Source of the DNA: Actinopolyspora halophila DSM 43834
GTDB taxonomy: Bacteria; Actinomycetota; Actinomycetes; Mycobacteriales; Pseudonocardiaceae
Length of the DNA: 64,000 bases
Assembly (NCBI RefSeq): GCF_000371785.1
Contig: NZ_AQUI01000002.1
Location: 3,327,276-3,391,275, forward strand
Direction: 5' to 3'
Position 1 is the first letter of the stretch, and the number at the start of each line of letters is the position of its first letter. The translations under genes were made by a program, and so were the position numbers. Under the pieces are notes generated by a model that had not been told where the DNA came from, did not search any database, and was given only the letters and a program-made list of their open reading frames with translations. Positions 8,556 through 16,843 of the stretch are shown here, piece after piece.

Positions 8556-8633
8556 GCTGTCCGAGCAGGCCGGTCTCGCGCCGGGCTGACGCCACCGACT
8601 CTCCGGCTCCGGTAGCGGGTTGAGTCACGCGGG
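8556..8633. repeat. Dispersed 78-bp repeat, copy 2
   Basis: Ungapped partner of 4863-4940 (58/78 identical by hand). The conserved stem is CAGGCCGG (8566-8573) against CCGGGCTG (8581-8588), with one mismatch. Its last nine bases run into the stop codon of the enoyl-CoA hydratase gene (8625). As a hairpin at the end of a minus-strand operon, it could act as its terminator. Confidence 0.5.
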
Positions 8634-9395
8634 ATGACCGAGCACCCGCGCAATGTCGTGTTGGAACTCCTTCGGAGTGATCATGGCGTGCTCATCTCCG
8701 GCCGCGGCCTCCCGAACAGGCCCCAGAACCTCGGACACGGCGCGTTTGGCCGCGCGCAGCGCCGCGGGGGGTTGGGCGACGCACCGGTCCAGTGTCCGGG
8801 TAGTGAACTCGGCCAGTTCCTCCTCCGGCAGGTGGTGTTCGGCCAGTCCACACGCCACGGCCCGGGGCGCGTCGAGCAGGGCTCCGGTGTAGAGCAGATA
8901 CCGGGTCGTGGACGCCCCAGCCACGGCCAGCATGCGGGCCGCGAACGCGGGGCTGGGATTGATGCCCAACCGCACGATCGGCATCCCCATGTTGGCCGAA
9001 TCGGCGAGAAAACGCAGGTCGCAGGCGAGGGCGAGTTGACATCCCGCACCGGCGGCGGTGCCGCGGATCTCGGCGATCACCGGCAACGTGCAGTCCTCGA
9101 CCGCGCGGAAGGTGGCTTCCATGCGGGCGAAGGCGTCTTCGACGGCCTCGGAGTCGGCATCGACCCATTCGGTCATGTCCGAGCCCGCGCAGAACGTGTC
9201 CCCACGACCCCGAACGAGGATCGCCCTGGTCGATCCCCCGCTGTCACCATCGCGAACGGCTGCGGCCAGCGTGTCCCAATCCTGGCTCGTCAGGGCGTTG
9301 CGTTTGCTCCCGGTGCCGATCGTGAGCTCGCGGACGGGCCCGGTGTCTCGCACGGTCACCCCCGGACCACCGGGAGCGGGCAGCTCGGTGGTCAT
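8625..9395 (-). CDS. Enoyl-CoA hydratase/isomerase family protein
   Basis: A 256-residue crotonase-fold protein. The oxyanion-hole segments are visible: GTGSKRNALTSQDWDTL and LVRGRGDTFCAGSDMTEW near the N-terminus, then GTAAGAGCQLALACDLRF. The family hydrates enoyl-CoA or isomerises/hydrolyses acyl-CoA; the substrate is not deducible. The ATG at 9395 overlaps the CoA-transferase stop as TGATG, so the two genes are coupled and probably act in one acyl-CoA pathway. An extended start far upstream would run inside the CoA-transferase gene and is rejected. Confidence 0.85.
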   Translation of the reverse strand: MTTELPAPGGPGVTVRDTGPVRELTIGTGSKRNALTSQDWDTLAAAVRDGDSGGSTRAILVRGRGDTFCAGSDMTEWVDADSEAVEDAFARMEATFRAVEDCTLPVIAEIRGTAAGAGCQLALACDLRFLADSANMGMPIVRLGINPSPAFAARMLAVAGASTTRYLLYTGALLDAPRAVACGLAEHHLPEEELAEFTTRTLDRCVAQPPAALRAAKRAVSEVLGPVREAAAGDEHAMITPKEFQHDIARVLGHPA

Positions 9396-10618
9396 CACTG
9401 CACCTCTTTCCGTGCCGCCGCGGAGAGGCACTCGGCGTCGAACCCGAGACCGGCGAGGATGTCGGCGTTGTGCTGACCGTGCTGGGGCGGGGCGGAACGC
9501 ACCGAAGTGGGACTGCTCGACAACGCGATCGGCGAAGCGAGCGTGCGCACGGTTCCGGCACTGGGGTGCTCGGTGGTGCTGATCATGCCGCGAGCGGCGA
9601 CCTGGGGATGGGCCAGGGCCTGGTCGACGGTGTTGATCGGGCCCGCGGGGACGGCGGCCTCCGCCAGGATCGTGGCCCACTCTCGCGCGGAGCGCCGCGC
9701 CAGCGCGTCCTCGATCAACGACACCAGCGTCTCCCGGTTGCGGACGCGATCGGGATTGGTGGCGAACCGGGAATCCGTGCCCAACTCACCGAGACCGATG
9801 GCCTCGGCGAAGGTGCGCCAGAGCGTGTCGTTGCCCGCCGCGACCATGATCTCGCCCTCGGCGGTGGGAAAGGCCTGATAAGGAACGATCGTGGGATGAG
9901 CCGAGCCGTGGCGGTCCGGCACGGTGCCGGTGGCGAAGTAGCCCCCCGCCACGTAGGTCAACCAGGAGAGCTGTCCGTCCAACAGGGAAACATCGACCCA
10001 CTGACCGCTACCCGTGCGTTCGCGCTCACGCAGCGCGGCGAGTATCCCGATGGTGGCCCACATCCCCGCCGTCAGGTCGGCGCTGGACACCCCGACACGT
10101 GCCGGGGGGCCGTGCTGCTGACCGGTCACGCTCATCATGCCGGACACGGCCTGGGCGATGGCGTCGTAACCGGGTTCCTGGCTGTACGGACCGGTCTGGC
10201 CGTAGCCGCTGATCGAGGCGTAGACGATGCCGGGATTGTCGGGCGAGACCTGCTCGTAGCCCAGCCCCAGACGCGCTGCGGTGCCGGGGCGGAAGTTCTC
10301 CACGATCACGTCGGCGCTCCGCGCCAACCGCTGGACGACCGCGTTGCCCTCCTCGGACTTGAGGTCCACGGCGAGACCACGTTTGTTGCGGTTGACGCTC
10401 AGGAAGTAGGAGGCGGTGTCGCCGAGGTAGGGCGGCCCCCACGAGCGCGTGTCGTCGCCGGTGTGCTCGTTTTCGACCTTGATCACATCCGCGCCGAGGT
10501 CAGCCAGGGTCATCGTGGCGAAGGGCCCGGACAGGATCCGCGAGAGGTCGAGGACACGCAGTCCTCGCAATGCCCCGTCGTGCTCGAGCCACGGAGAGCT
10601 CTGCTGTGCGTCGGACAT
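9395..10618 (-). CDS. CaiB/BaiF (class III) CoA-transferase
   Basis: A 407-residue family III CoA-transferase. Landmarks are LRVLDLSRILSGPFATMTLADLGADVIKVE at the N-terminus, the NRNKRGLAVDLK segment, VENFRPG and an Asp (D181, in GVSSADLTAGMW) at the place of the catalytic aspartate. Members move CoA between an acyl-CoA donor and a carboxylic acid such as oxalate, carnitine, itaconate or mesaconate. With the coupled enoyl-CoA hydratase and a co-regulated carboxylate carrier, it probably activates an imported organic acid. GGAGG lies 6 bases ahead of the ATG at 10618. Confidence 0.9.
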   Translation of the reverse strand: MSDAQQSSPWLEHDGALRGLRVLDLSRILSGPFATMTLADLGADVIKVENEHTGDDTRSWGPPYLGDTASYFLSVNRNKRGLAVDLKSEEGNAVVQRLARSADVIVENFRPGTAARLGLGYEQVSPDNPGIVYASISGYGQTGPYSQEPGYDAIAQAVSGMMSVTGQQHGPPARVGVSSADLTAGMWATIGILAALRERERTGSGQWVDVSLLDGQLSWLTYVAGGYFATGTVPDRHGSAHPTIVPYQAFPTAEGEIMVAAGNDTLWRTFAEAIGLGELGTDSRFATNPDRVRNRETLVSLIEDALARRSAREWATILAEAAVPAGPINTVDQALAHPQVAARGMISTTEHPSAGTVRTLASPIALSSSPTSVRSAPPQHGQHNADILAGLGFDAECLSAAARKEVQ

Positions 10619-10655
10619 GCCCCACCTCCGAGTGACACGTCAAAAAAATTGGTCG

Positions 10656-10670
10656 AGTGGCTCATCCACT
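10656..10670. promoter_or_regulatory. Candidate GntR operator, site 1
   Basis: Inverted repeat AGTGG-CTCAT-CCACT between the divergent CoA-transferase (start 10618) and gntR (start 10723). The core GTGGCTCATCCA recurs in reverse complement at 12880-12891, in front of the carrier gene. The shared 12-mer in front of all three transcription units indicates one regulon. Confidence 0.7.
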
Positions 10671-10722
10671 TACCGTCTCAGCCGAGGGTGCTACCCTGGG
10701 TGCACCCTGTCAAGGAGGTCCG

Positions 10723-11427
10723 GTGTCCGTCTCCCTACACCAAGTGCCACGAGCGCGCTTGTACGAACAGATCCTGGCCCAGCTCCGCGAGTACGTCTCC
10801 GAAGCCGGCCTCGCCACCGGTGACCGCCTTCCCTCCGAGCGCTACCTGGCCGAGCAGCTCGGGGTGAGCCGCGCCTCGATCAAGCAAGCGATCGTGGTGC
10901 TCGAAGTGCAGGGGCTGGTCGAGATCCGCCACGGTGGCGGCACGTTCCTGCGCCAGGACAGCCTGACCATGGAGCCGATCTCGACCCTCGTGGAACGCAG
11001 GCGTCGACTGCCCGACGTTCTCGACGCCCGCGAAGCCCTGGAAACCAAAGTGGCCGAACTGGCCGCGCTCCGCCGGACCGCTGAGGACCTGACCGCCCTC
11101 GACGCGGCGCTGGAGACGATGCGCACCGACATCGCCGACGGTGGACTCGGTGAGGACGGGGACCGCCGGTTTCACGCCGCGGTGACCACGGCCGCCCACA
11201 GCGAGCTGCTCGCCGAGTTCATGCACGAGATCTCCGAACAGGTCGCCGAAAGCCGTCACGAGTCCTTGCAACAGCCCGACCGTCCCGCCCGCTCGCTGGC
11301 CCAGCACGAGCGCATCGCCTCGGCCATCCGGGAGCAGGACTCCCAGAGCGCGGTGACGGCCATGCGCGAGCACATCGCCACGGTCAGCCGCGTGCGGCTG
11401 CTGAGCTGGAACCCCGAGGAGCAGTGA
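10723..11427 (+). CDS. GntR/FadR-family transcriptional regulator
   Basis: A 234-residue FadR-type regulator: winged helix (about residues 8-75, with GDRLPSERYLAEQLGVSRASIKQAIVVLEVQGLVEIRHGGGTF) followed by an all-helical FCD ligand domain (FHAAVTTAAHSELLAEFMHEI). The GTG at 10723 is chosen because AAGGAGG sits about 4 bases before it; a longer frame has no ribosome site. It is divergent from the CoA-transferase operon and convergent with the MatC-like carrier. The common operator-like 12-mer suggests it controls both and itself. The effector is probably the imported acid or its CoA ester (inference). Confidence 0.88.
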   Translation: MSVSLHQVPRARLYEQILAQLREYVSEAGLATGDRLPSERYLAEQLGVSRASIKQAIVVLEVQGLVEIRHGGGTFLRQDSLTMEPISTLVERRRRLPDVLDAREALETKVAELAALRRTAEDLTALDAALETMRTDIADGGLGEDGDRRFHAAVTTAAHSELLAEFMHEISEQVAESRHESLQQPDRPARSLAQHERIASAIREQDSQSAVTAMREHIATVSRVRLLSWNPEEQ

Positions 11428-11448
11428 CCACGCGAGTTCCCAGCTCAC

Positions 11449-12819
11449 TCATCCGAGACTGGGCAGCACGACGAAAAGCAACCAGCTCAGAATCGGCGCC
11501 GCGACCACGACGACACCGCCGTACACGAGCAACTTGCGGAACAACGCGTCCCGGTCGAAACCACTGGCGTTGGCCAGCACGATCGCACCGTTGGTCGAGA
11601 ACGGGCTCACATCGACCACAGTGGAAGCCACGGCCAACGCGGTGATCATGCCGATGGCTCCGATCTGGCCCTGCTGCAGGAACGGCACCGCCAACGGGAT
11701 GAGCGCACCCATGATGCCGACCGAGGACGCGAAGGCCGACACGACACCACCGACGTAGCAGAGCAGCAACGCGACCACCAGCGGAATGCCGACACCGGCC
11801 ACAGCGGCACCAGCGTAGTCGATCGTGCCCATCTCCTTGAGAACACCGACGTAGGTCAGCACCCCGCTGATCAGCAGCACGGTCGGCCACGCCACTTCGG
11901 AGGGCGCGTTGCGAGCGCTCCGCGGGGAGACCACGCTCAGCACCACCGCGACGGTCACCGCGGCCAAGCCCACGTTGACCTCGAACCCCAGCGTGGCCAC
12001 CACCAGGGCGACCAGCCCGAGCAGGGTCGCCACGCGCTCCCCGGTCAACCGTTGTACCGTGTCGCCCCCGAGTGCGGACTCGTCCGTTCCGGGGTGCGCA
12101 CTCGACAGCTCGACACCGCCGGTCGAGGAAGGTGAACTCGGCTGCCGCGCCCCCGCCGCGACACCGGACATGGCCGGTTCGGCCGCGCTCGTGGTCGCTG
12201 TCGCCGAGTCGGACCGCGCCAGGCGGAGCCCACCGAAGAGCACGAACACGACCCCCGCGATCAGGATGTTGACCGCCAGCGCTCCCAGGAACAGCACGAT
12301 CGGGCTCGCCGGCAACCCCGCGCGGGCCACCACCCCATTGACGATCGTGCCGTAAATGCTGATCGGCGAGAAGCTGCCCGCCTGGGTGCCGTGCACCACC
12401 ATCGCCCCCATCAGCAGGGGGTTGATCCGATACCGGGCGGCCATGCTCATCGCGATCGGAGCGACGATCGCGCAAGCAGCCGGGCTCACGGCTCCGACCG
12501 CGGTCAGCACGGCCCCGATGGTGAACATGATCCACGGGATCAACGCGATGCGCCCGCCGACCAGGCGCAGCGCGCCCCGCACGATCCAGTCGATCGTCCC
12601 GTTGGCGCGGGCGATGGCGAACAGGTAGGTCACCCCCACCAGCACCACGAACAAGTCACCGGGAAAACCGGCGAAGATCTGATCCGTGGACAGCCCAGCG
12701 ACCGCGGTTCCCACCAGGAACGCCATCGCCAACATCAACATTCCCATGTTGACCGACAACGTCGTGGTCACCACGAACGCCACGACCAGGGCAAGGATGG
12801 ATATCAACTCCGGTGACAC
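11449..12819 (-). CDS. SLC13/MatC-like dicarboxylate carrier
   Basis: A 456-residue polytopic protein with two halves of several transmembrane segments separated by a Ser/Thr-rich hydrophilic loop (about residues 210-265). The first half contains FPGDLFVVLVGVTYLFAIARANGTIDW and the second has IMGALIPLAVPF and VVDVSPFSTNGAIVLANA, like the MatC (malonate/dicarboxylate) members of the ion-transporter superfamily. I start at the GTG 12819, preceded by AAGGAGG at 4 bases; the 25 codons upstream are not needed and run into the operator. The linked CoA-transferase suggests a carboxylic acid substrate. Confidence 0.82.
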   Translation of the reverse strand: MSPELISILALVVAFVVTTTLSVNMGMLMLAMAFLVGTAVAGLSTDQIFAGFPGDLFVVLVGVTYLFAIARANGTIDWIVRGALRLVGGRIALIPWIMFTIGAVLTAVGAVSPAACAIVAPIAMSMAARYRINPLLMGAMVVHGTQAGSFSPISIYGTIVNGVVARAGLPASPIVLFLGALAVNILIAGVVFVLFGGLRLARSDSATATTSAAEPAMSGVAAGARQPSSPSSTGGVELSSAHPGTDESALGGDTVQRLTGERVATLLGLVALVVATLGFEVNVGLAAVTVAVVLSVVSPRSARNAPSEVAWPTVLLISGVLTYVGVLKEMGTIDYAGAAVAGVGIPLVVALLLCYVGGVVSAFASSVGIMGALIPLAVPFLQQGQIGAIGMITALAVASTVVDVSPFSTNGAIVLANASGFDRDALFRKLLVYGGVVVVAAPILSWLLFVVLPSLG

Positions 12820-12879
12820 CGAGCCTCCTTGCGCGCCACCAGGGCGCCCCCGAGGGTGTGCTGCATCGAACTGGTTTAC

Positions 12880-12891
12880 TGGATGAGCCAC
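12880..12891. promoter_or_regulatory. Candidate GntR operator, site 2
   Basis: TGGATGAGCCAC is the exact reverse complement of the core of site 1 (GTGGCTCATCCA), with TGG-N5-CCA symmetry. It lies about 60 bases upstream of the GTG start of the carrier, the right place for repressor control. Confidence 0.7.
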
Positions 12892-12894
12892 CAT

Positions 12895-13627
12895 GGATCT
12901 CGCGCGGTTGAAATGTCAAGAATTCTTCGAAACCCGCCTCCTCCACCGCAGCACGGAGCGGACGAATCGGACAACGCCAAGACGTTGAACGCGCCGGCCC
13001 GAACACATTCCACAACGGATTCCCCGACGTCGCCCGTGCCCGCGGACGAATGCGCGGGCACCGGAGCTCTTCCCACGGCGACAACGCGCGGATGCGCGGC
13101 CCCTGCCGGCGGCGGCACGCGGCACACCCCGCAGGACGGGACGCGGTCACGAAGCGCATCGCGGTTCGCTCCCGAAGCTCGGGAACTCAGCTCCCGGATG
13201 CGAGTGAGGCTGGCAGGTTCTCGTCCAACCAGATCCACGCCCGTCGTAGCCGCTCCTTTCCCGTCCGAGACTCTTGTTGATACCGAATGACCAACGCCAG
13301 GTCGGAGACATTCTTGACGGACGAGTTAGCCGGTTCTCCCCATGAGGCGAAGGGGAGAACCGGCGGTAGCGCCCCTGACCCAGGGCTACGTCCGGCCGAC
13401 CGACTCCGTCCGGTGCACCACGCGCTCGACTTGTGCCGCACCTCCGGAACGATCAGGGGCGATCTCGTCGGAGGTAACCGCTCGACCACGCAGTGGGAGT
13501 GGCCCCGGGTGAATCGGTGTTGGTCCGGACACGTGAGCCTGTCCGCGGGCCGTCCCGGCCAAACCGATGTGCTCCCCGGAGAACACCGTCCGAGCAGCGC
13601 ATCGGTTGCTCCGGTTCGAGCCGGCTC
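12895..13627. other. Intergenic stretch, no supported gene
   Basis: About 730 bases between the carrier promoter and the small membrane protein gene. Frames here lack ribosome sites and family resemblance. The one notable structure is the hairpin at 13329-13364, followed by a weaker one, GTAGC (13366-13370) against GCTAC (13385-13389). Confidence 0.5.
13329..13364. other. 13-bp perfect hairpin
   Basis: Arms GCCGGTTCTCCCC (13329-13341) and GGGGAGAACCGGC (13352-13364) enclose a 10-base loop. It lies about 260 bases beyond the end of the TRAP operon and far from any gene start, with no T-run on either side. A terminator for the operon or the end of a lost mobile element are the two readings. 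Confidence 0.6.
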
Positions 13628-13894
13628 CTACGACGGTCCCTCCTCAGCACCGGTGGTTTCTGCGGGAACGAGGTAGCCGTTGACGAATCCGGTCAGGCCG
13701 AAAACAACCGCGGTGGTGATGCTCGGCACGAGCAACGTGGCGGAAGCCCAGGTGATCCACTCGGGACGCAGCAGGAGCACTCCGGCGAGCTGCACCACGA
13801 CCAACGCCGCGGCCAAGGCGAGAAACACCAGCAAGGTCGTGATGAACACGGCTCGGCACGCGGTCTGCGTCGGGGTGTGGAGTGTCGTTGTCAT
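13628..13894 (-). CDS. Small two-helix membrane protein in the TRAP operon
   Basis: An 88-residue protein with two hydrophobic segments (VFITTLLVFLALAAALVVVQ and ASATLLVPSITTAVVFGL) and charged ends. The ATG at 13894 is used because AAAGGA lies 6 bases upstream; an alternative start 10 codons earlier lacks one. It begins 40 bases after the DctM-like permease stop. It is too short for a normal DctQ (about 160 residues, four helices). It might be a reduced partner subunit, but I do not recognise the family. Confidence 0.65.
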   Translation of the reverse strand: MTTTLHTPTQTACRAVFITTLLVFLALAAALVVVQLAGVLLLRPEWITWASATLLVPSITTAVVFGLTGFVNGYLVPAETTGAEEGPS

Positions 13895-13934
13895 GTCGTG
13901 TCCTTTCTCGGCGAACGGATGCACCGGTCGCTGT

Positions 13935-15278
13935 CTAGATGAGGACGGGCAGCACGCCCCAGGCGATCAGGCAACCGATGAGCGTGACCGGAACCATGTA
14001 GTAGCCGATCAGTGGGAGGAACATCTTCTCCGGTTTGGCGCCGGTGATGCCGGCGGCGACGAAGATCGAGCCGGAGGCCGGTGCCGAGGCGCCTTCGGTG
14101 GAGGCGAAGACGAGGATCGCGGTCACGGCCAGGACCGGGTCGACTCCGACGGAGATGAGGGCGAACAGCGAGACCTGCCCAACAGCGGTGAGGGTGGCGG
14201 TGGAGGAGAGCGGCCCGGCGATCACGGCGATGAGCACGCCCACCAGCAGGACCATCACGTATCGGTTGAGCTGCAGCTCGTTCAGGATGGCGTTGATGTC
14301 ACCGGCGAGTCCGAGACGGGTGAGGATCTCACTGGCTGCCACGGCGAAGAACAGCAGCGCGCCGATGGTGGTGAAGCGGGGCATCGCCGCGGCCAGCCAA
14401 TCGCTCCAGTCACGGGCGTTGCGCGGCAGCGCGCGCCTGCCCACCACCAGCGCCAGCGCGGTGACCAGAATGGGAATCCAGGTCAGGATGGAGATCTCGT
14501 CGAGCGATCCGCCCAGCAGATCGCTCGTGCTCAGGAAACCGGCGACGGGACCGACCGTGATCGCGATCGGTACGACGGCGCCGAGCACGATGATCAGGGC
14601 GCTCCCGCCGTCGCACAGCGCTCGCCGGAGCGGCTGCAGCTCAGCGGCCGAGACTCGCTGGATCCCGTCCCGGCGCACCAGGTACGCGACGAGCAGCACC
14701 CGCCACACCACCTGGTAGATCCCCGCGCAGAGCAGAGCCAGGTAGATCTGTCCGGTGGTAACCATCGAGCCCGCGAAACCGATCATGATGACCATGGAGA
14801 CGCTGGGCGGCATCGCCGCGCCGAGCCCGCCGTTGCCCGCCATGAAGGTGGCACTGCGCTCCGGACTCCACCCGGTTCGGATCATCCACGGGCCGGTGAA
14901 CGAGCCGGTCGCGGCGGTGTTCCCGGAATTCGATCCGGACAGGGCCCCCATGGCGGCCGACCCCGTGGCATCGACCAGAACGGGTCCACCTCTGACCCGC
15001 CCGACGAGCGAGTTCAAGATCGTCAGGATCCTGCCGATGAGTCCGGTCCGGTCAACCACGTAGGCCATGAACACGAAGGCCATGGCCGCGTACAGGACCT
15101 CCTCGTCCAGGGCGCCGCGTAAGCTGGTGAGCAGCATGCTCGGGGCCTCGGCGCCGGCGAATCCGACGGTGACGAGAAAACCGAGCAGCATGGCCTCGCC
15201 CATGTTGCGCTTGAACACGACGTTCCAGACGATGATGACGGCGATGAAGGCGCCGAGTGCGATGAGCCCGATGGGCAT
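13935..15278 (-). CDS. TRAP-type transporter large (DctM-like) permease
   Basis: A 447-residue, multi-helix permease. The segment GSAAMGALSGSNSGNTAATGSFT, with GWSPERSATFMAGNGGLGAAMPPSVSMVIMIGF, matches the pore region of TRAP large subunits (GSxSAN-TG-F and PPS/M-MVI), and a second such repeat follows near GPLSSTATLTAVG and STEGASAPASGSIFVAAGI. TRAP systems import carboxylic acids with a periplasmic-type binding protein, but no DctP gene is present in the window. It follows the dehydrogenase-aldolase fusion by 63 bases in the same direction and so likely imports that enzyme's pathway substrate. Confidence 0.8.
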   Translation of the reverse strand: MPIGLIALGAFIAVIIVWNVVFKRNMGEAMLLGFLVTVGFAGAEAPSMLLTSLRGALDEEVLYAAMAFVFMAYVVDRTGLIGRILTILNSLVGRVRGGPVLVDATGSAAMGALSGSNSGNTAATGSFTGPWMIRTGWSPERSATFMAGNGGLGAAMPPSVSMVIMIGFAGSMVTTGQIYLALLCAGIYQVVWRVLLVAYLVRRDGIQRVSAAELQPLRRALCDGGSALIIVLGAVVPIAITVGPVAGFLSTSDLLGGSLDEISILTWIPILVTALALVVGRRALPRNARDWSDWLAAAMPRFTTIGALLFFAVAASEILTRLGLAGDINAILNELQLNRYVMVLLVGVLIAVIAGPLSSTATLTAVGQVSLFALISVGVDPVLAVTAILVFASTEGASAPASGSIFVAAGITGAKPEKMFLPLIGYYMVPVTLIGCLIAWGVLPVLI

Positions 15279-15341
15279 GACGGGTTCCCTCTTCGTCGTT
15301 GGAGCGGGACGGGCGGAAGCGGCGGCACGCGTCTTCGCGGG

Positions 15342-16697
15342 TCACTCGACGCGCTCGTCGAGGATCCGCTGATAGCGGCTGGCCTCGTCGTCCAGCACGG
15401 CACGTGCCCCGTCGAGGACGCGTTCGGCGTCGGTCAGCGGAACGGCGGTGACACCGTCGGAGTCCGCGACGACGATGTCGCCGTGGTGCACCACCACTCC
15501 ACCGAGCGCCACGTCGGTGCCGACCCGGTAGGGGCCGGACTTGTAGGGCCCGGCGGGTGAGGTGCCCACGGCCCACACCGGAAGTCCCGCTTCCCGCAGC
15601 GCGTGTACGTCGCGAACCGCACCGTCGACGACCACGCCCCGCACACCGCGATTGATCGCGCGGTGCGCGATGAGCTCACCGATCAGCGCCCGGGAGGGGT
15701 CCCCACCACCGGCGACCACCAGGACGTCGTCGGGGCCCGCCATGGTCAATGCCTGGTGGATTCCCTTGTTGTCGCCGGGGCGGCACAGCACGGTCAGCGC
15801 GCGACCGGTGAGCCGCTCCGCAGGCCACATCGGACGCACGCGCGGATCGATGATGCCGAGTCGGTCTCCCGCGTCACCGATGGCGGCCGTGGGAATCCGG
15901 GTGAAATCCTCCAGCAACTCCGTCATGTCCCGAGTGGTCCGCCGGCTCAGGGACCGATGACGGTTGCTTACCGCCGTGGTCACCAGCGGCGCGACTCCGA
16001 GGGACTCCAGCAGCTGCGTCGCGGCTTCCGACTCGTGCGCGCGGCGCAGCGCGTGTTTGCGCGTTCCGCGGTCGAGCCGGTCCAGGGCGGCCTCGCCACC
16101 CACGAGTTCACCCGCGATCTGCGCACGGACCCACTCGGTCTCACCGGCCAGCTCCCCGGCATCCACGGTCTCGGTGATCACGGCGCCGAGCCCTTTCATG
16201 AAGACCGTCCGCAGAATCTTGCGCCGCGAGGCATCTCCCACCTGCCCACCGACTGCGTCGACGTCAGCCCCGAGAGTCCGGAACAGCTCCGCCACCTCCT
16301 CGGAGGCAGGACCGGAGGTGAGCAACGCGGTACGTGGGCCGAATCGCGGTACCGAACCGATGACGGCGACGTCGGCGCAGCGATGCGCCGCATCGCCCAG
16401 CGCGGCCGCCACTTCGGCCTTGCGCTCCGGTGAGGCGGCGTTGAGGTCAGCGTAGACGGCAGTGCACTCCAGGTTCGGAGCGACCTCGGCGGTCACTTCG
16501 ACGGCATGTGCGGCGGTCACCAGGCTGAGCACCAGCTGCGCCCCGCGCACCGCCTCGGTGACGCTGTCGGCCCTGGTCACGCCCTCGGGTGTCCGCTCCA
16601 CCACCGGGTCGTATCCGACGACAGTGGCACCAATCGCGGTGAAACCCGCCGCATAGGTGTTCCCGGCCTCTCCCAGGCCGAGCACTGCGATCCTCAT
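15342..16697 (-). CDS. Fusion of a beta-hydroxyacid-dehydrogenase-like protein and an RraA/HMG-aldolase-like domain
   Basis: A 451-residue protein made of two enzymes. Residues 1 to about 235 have a Rossmann start (MRIAVLGLGEAGNTYAAGF) and a helical part (RRKILRTVFMKGLGAVITETVDAGELAG) as in 6-phosphogluconate dehydrogenase-like proteins with a DUF1932 C-domain. Residues from about 245 to the end are an RraA-like domain: IPTAAIGDAGDRLG, GDNKGIHQAL, and GELIAHRAINRGVRGVVVDG followed by AVRD, the divalent-metal/pyruvate site of HMG and CHA aldolases. Such aldolases cleave 4-hydroxy-4-methyl/carboxy-2-oxo acids. The ATG at 16697 is preferred over the adjacent TTG, with AGAGG upstream. It heads the TRAP operon and is divergent from iclR. 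Confidence 0.82.
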   Translation of the reverse strand: MRIAVLGLGEAGNTYAAGFTAIGATVVGYDPVVERTPEGVTRADSVTEAVRGAQLVLSLVTAAHAVEVTAEVAPNLECTAVYADLNAASPERKAEVAAALGDAAHRCADVAVIGSVPRFGPRTALLTSGPASEEVAELFRTLGADVDAVGGQVGDASRRKILRTVFMKGLGAVITETVDAGELAGETEWVRAQIAGELVGGEAALDRLDRGTRKHALRRAHESEAATQLLESLGVAPLVTTAVSNRHRSLSRRTTRDMTELLEDFTRIPTAAIGDAGDRLGIIDPRVRPMWPAERLTGRALTVLCRPGDNKGIHQALTMAGPDDVLVVAGGGDPSRALIGELIAHRAINRGVRGVVVDGAVRDVHALREAGLPVWAVGTSPAGPYKSGPYRVGTDVALGGVVVHHGDIVVADSDGVTAVPLTDAERVLDGARAVLDDEASRYQRILDERVE

Positions 16698-16710
16698 CAA
16701 CCAACCTCTT

Positions 16711-16725
16711 TATCACTCTATGATA
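16711..16725. promoter_or_regulatory. Candidate IclR operator, site 1
   Basis: TATCA-CTCTA-TGATA, an inverted repeat just upstream of the fusion gene's ribosome site. The 13-mer TATCACTCTATGA appears again as its exact reverse complement at 16802-16814, near the start of iclR. The surrounding DNA is A/T-rich, as in a promoter. A protein bound here would block the catabolic operon. Confidence 0.7.
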
Positions 16726-16801
16726 TATAACTTCATGTGAAGAGATGGTTAATCACTGTGCGAGAAACCAGAGAGGCAGTCAAGAACAACGAGGAAAGTT
16801 C

Positions 16802-16814
16802 TCATAGAGTGATA
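16802..16814. promoter_or_regulatory. Candidate IclR operator, site 2
   Basis: TCATAGAGTGATA, the exact reverse complement of 16711-16723, ends 29 bases before the iclR ATG. The two mirror-image copies flank the divergent promoter region, a layout that fits repression of both the operon and iclR itself, possibly through a loop. Confidence 0.7.
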
Positions 16815-16843
16815 GGGTCAACTGCGGCCATTTGGGAGTGGAT

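Noticed and set aside
13187-13489. Small minus-strand protein ending VIRYQQESRTGKERLRRAW...
   Set aside because: No ribosome site, no family I recognise, and a 13-bp hairpin lies inside the frame; not supported as a gene.
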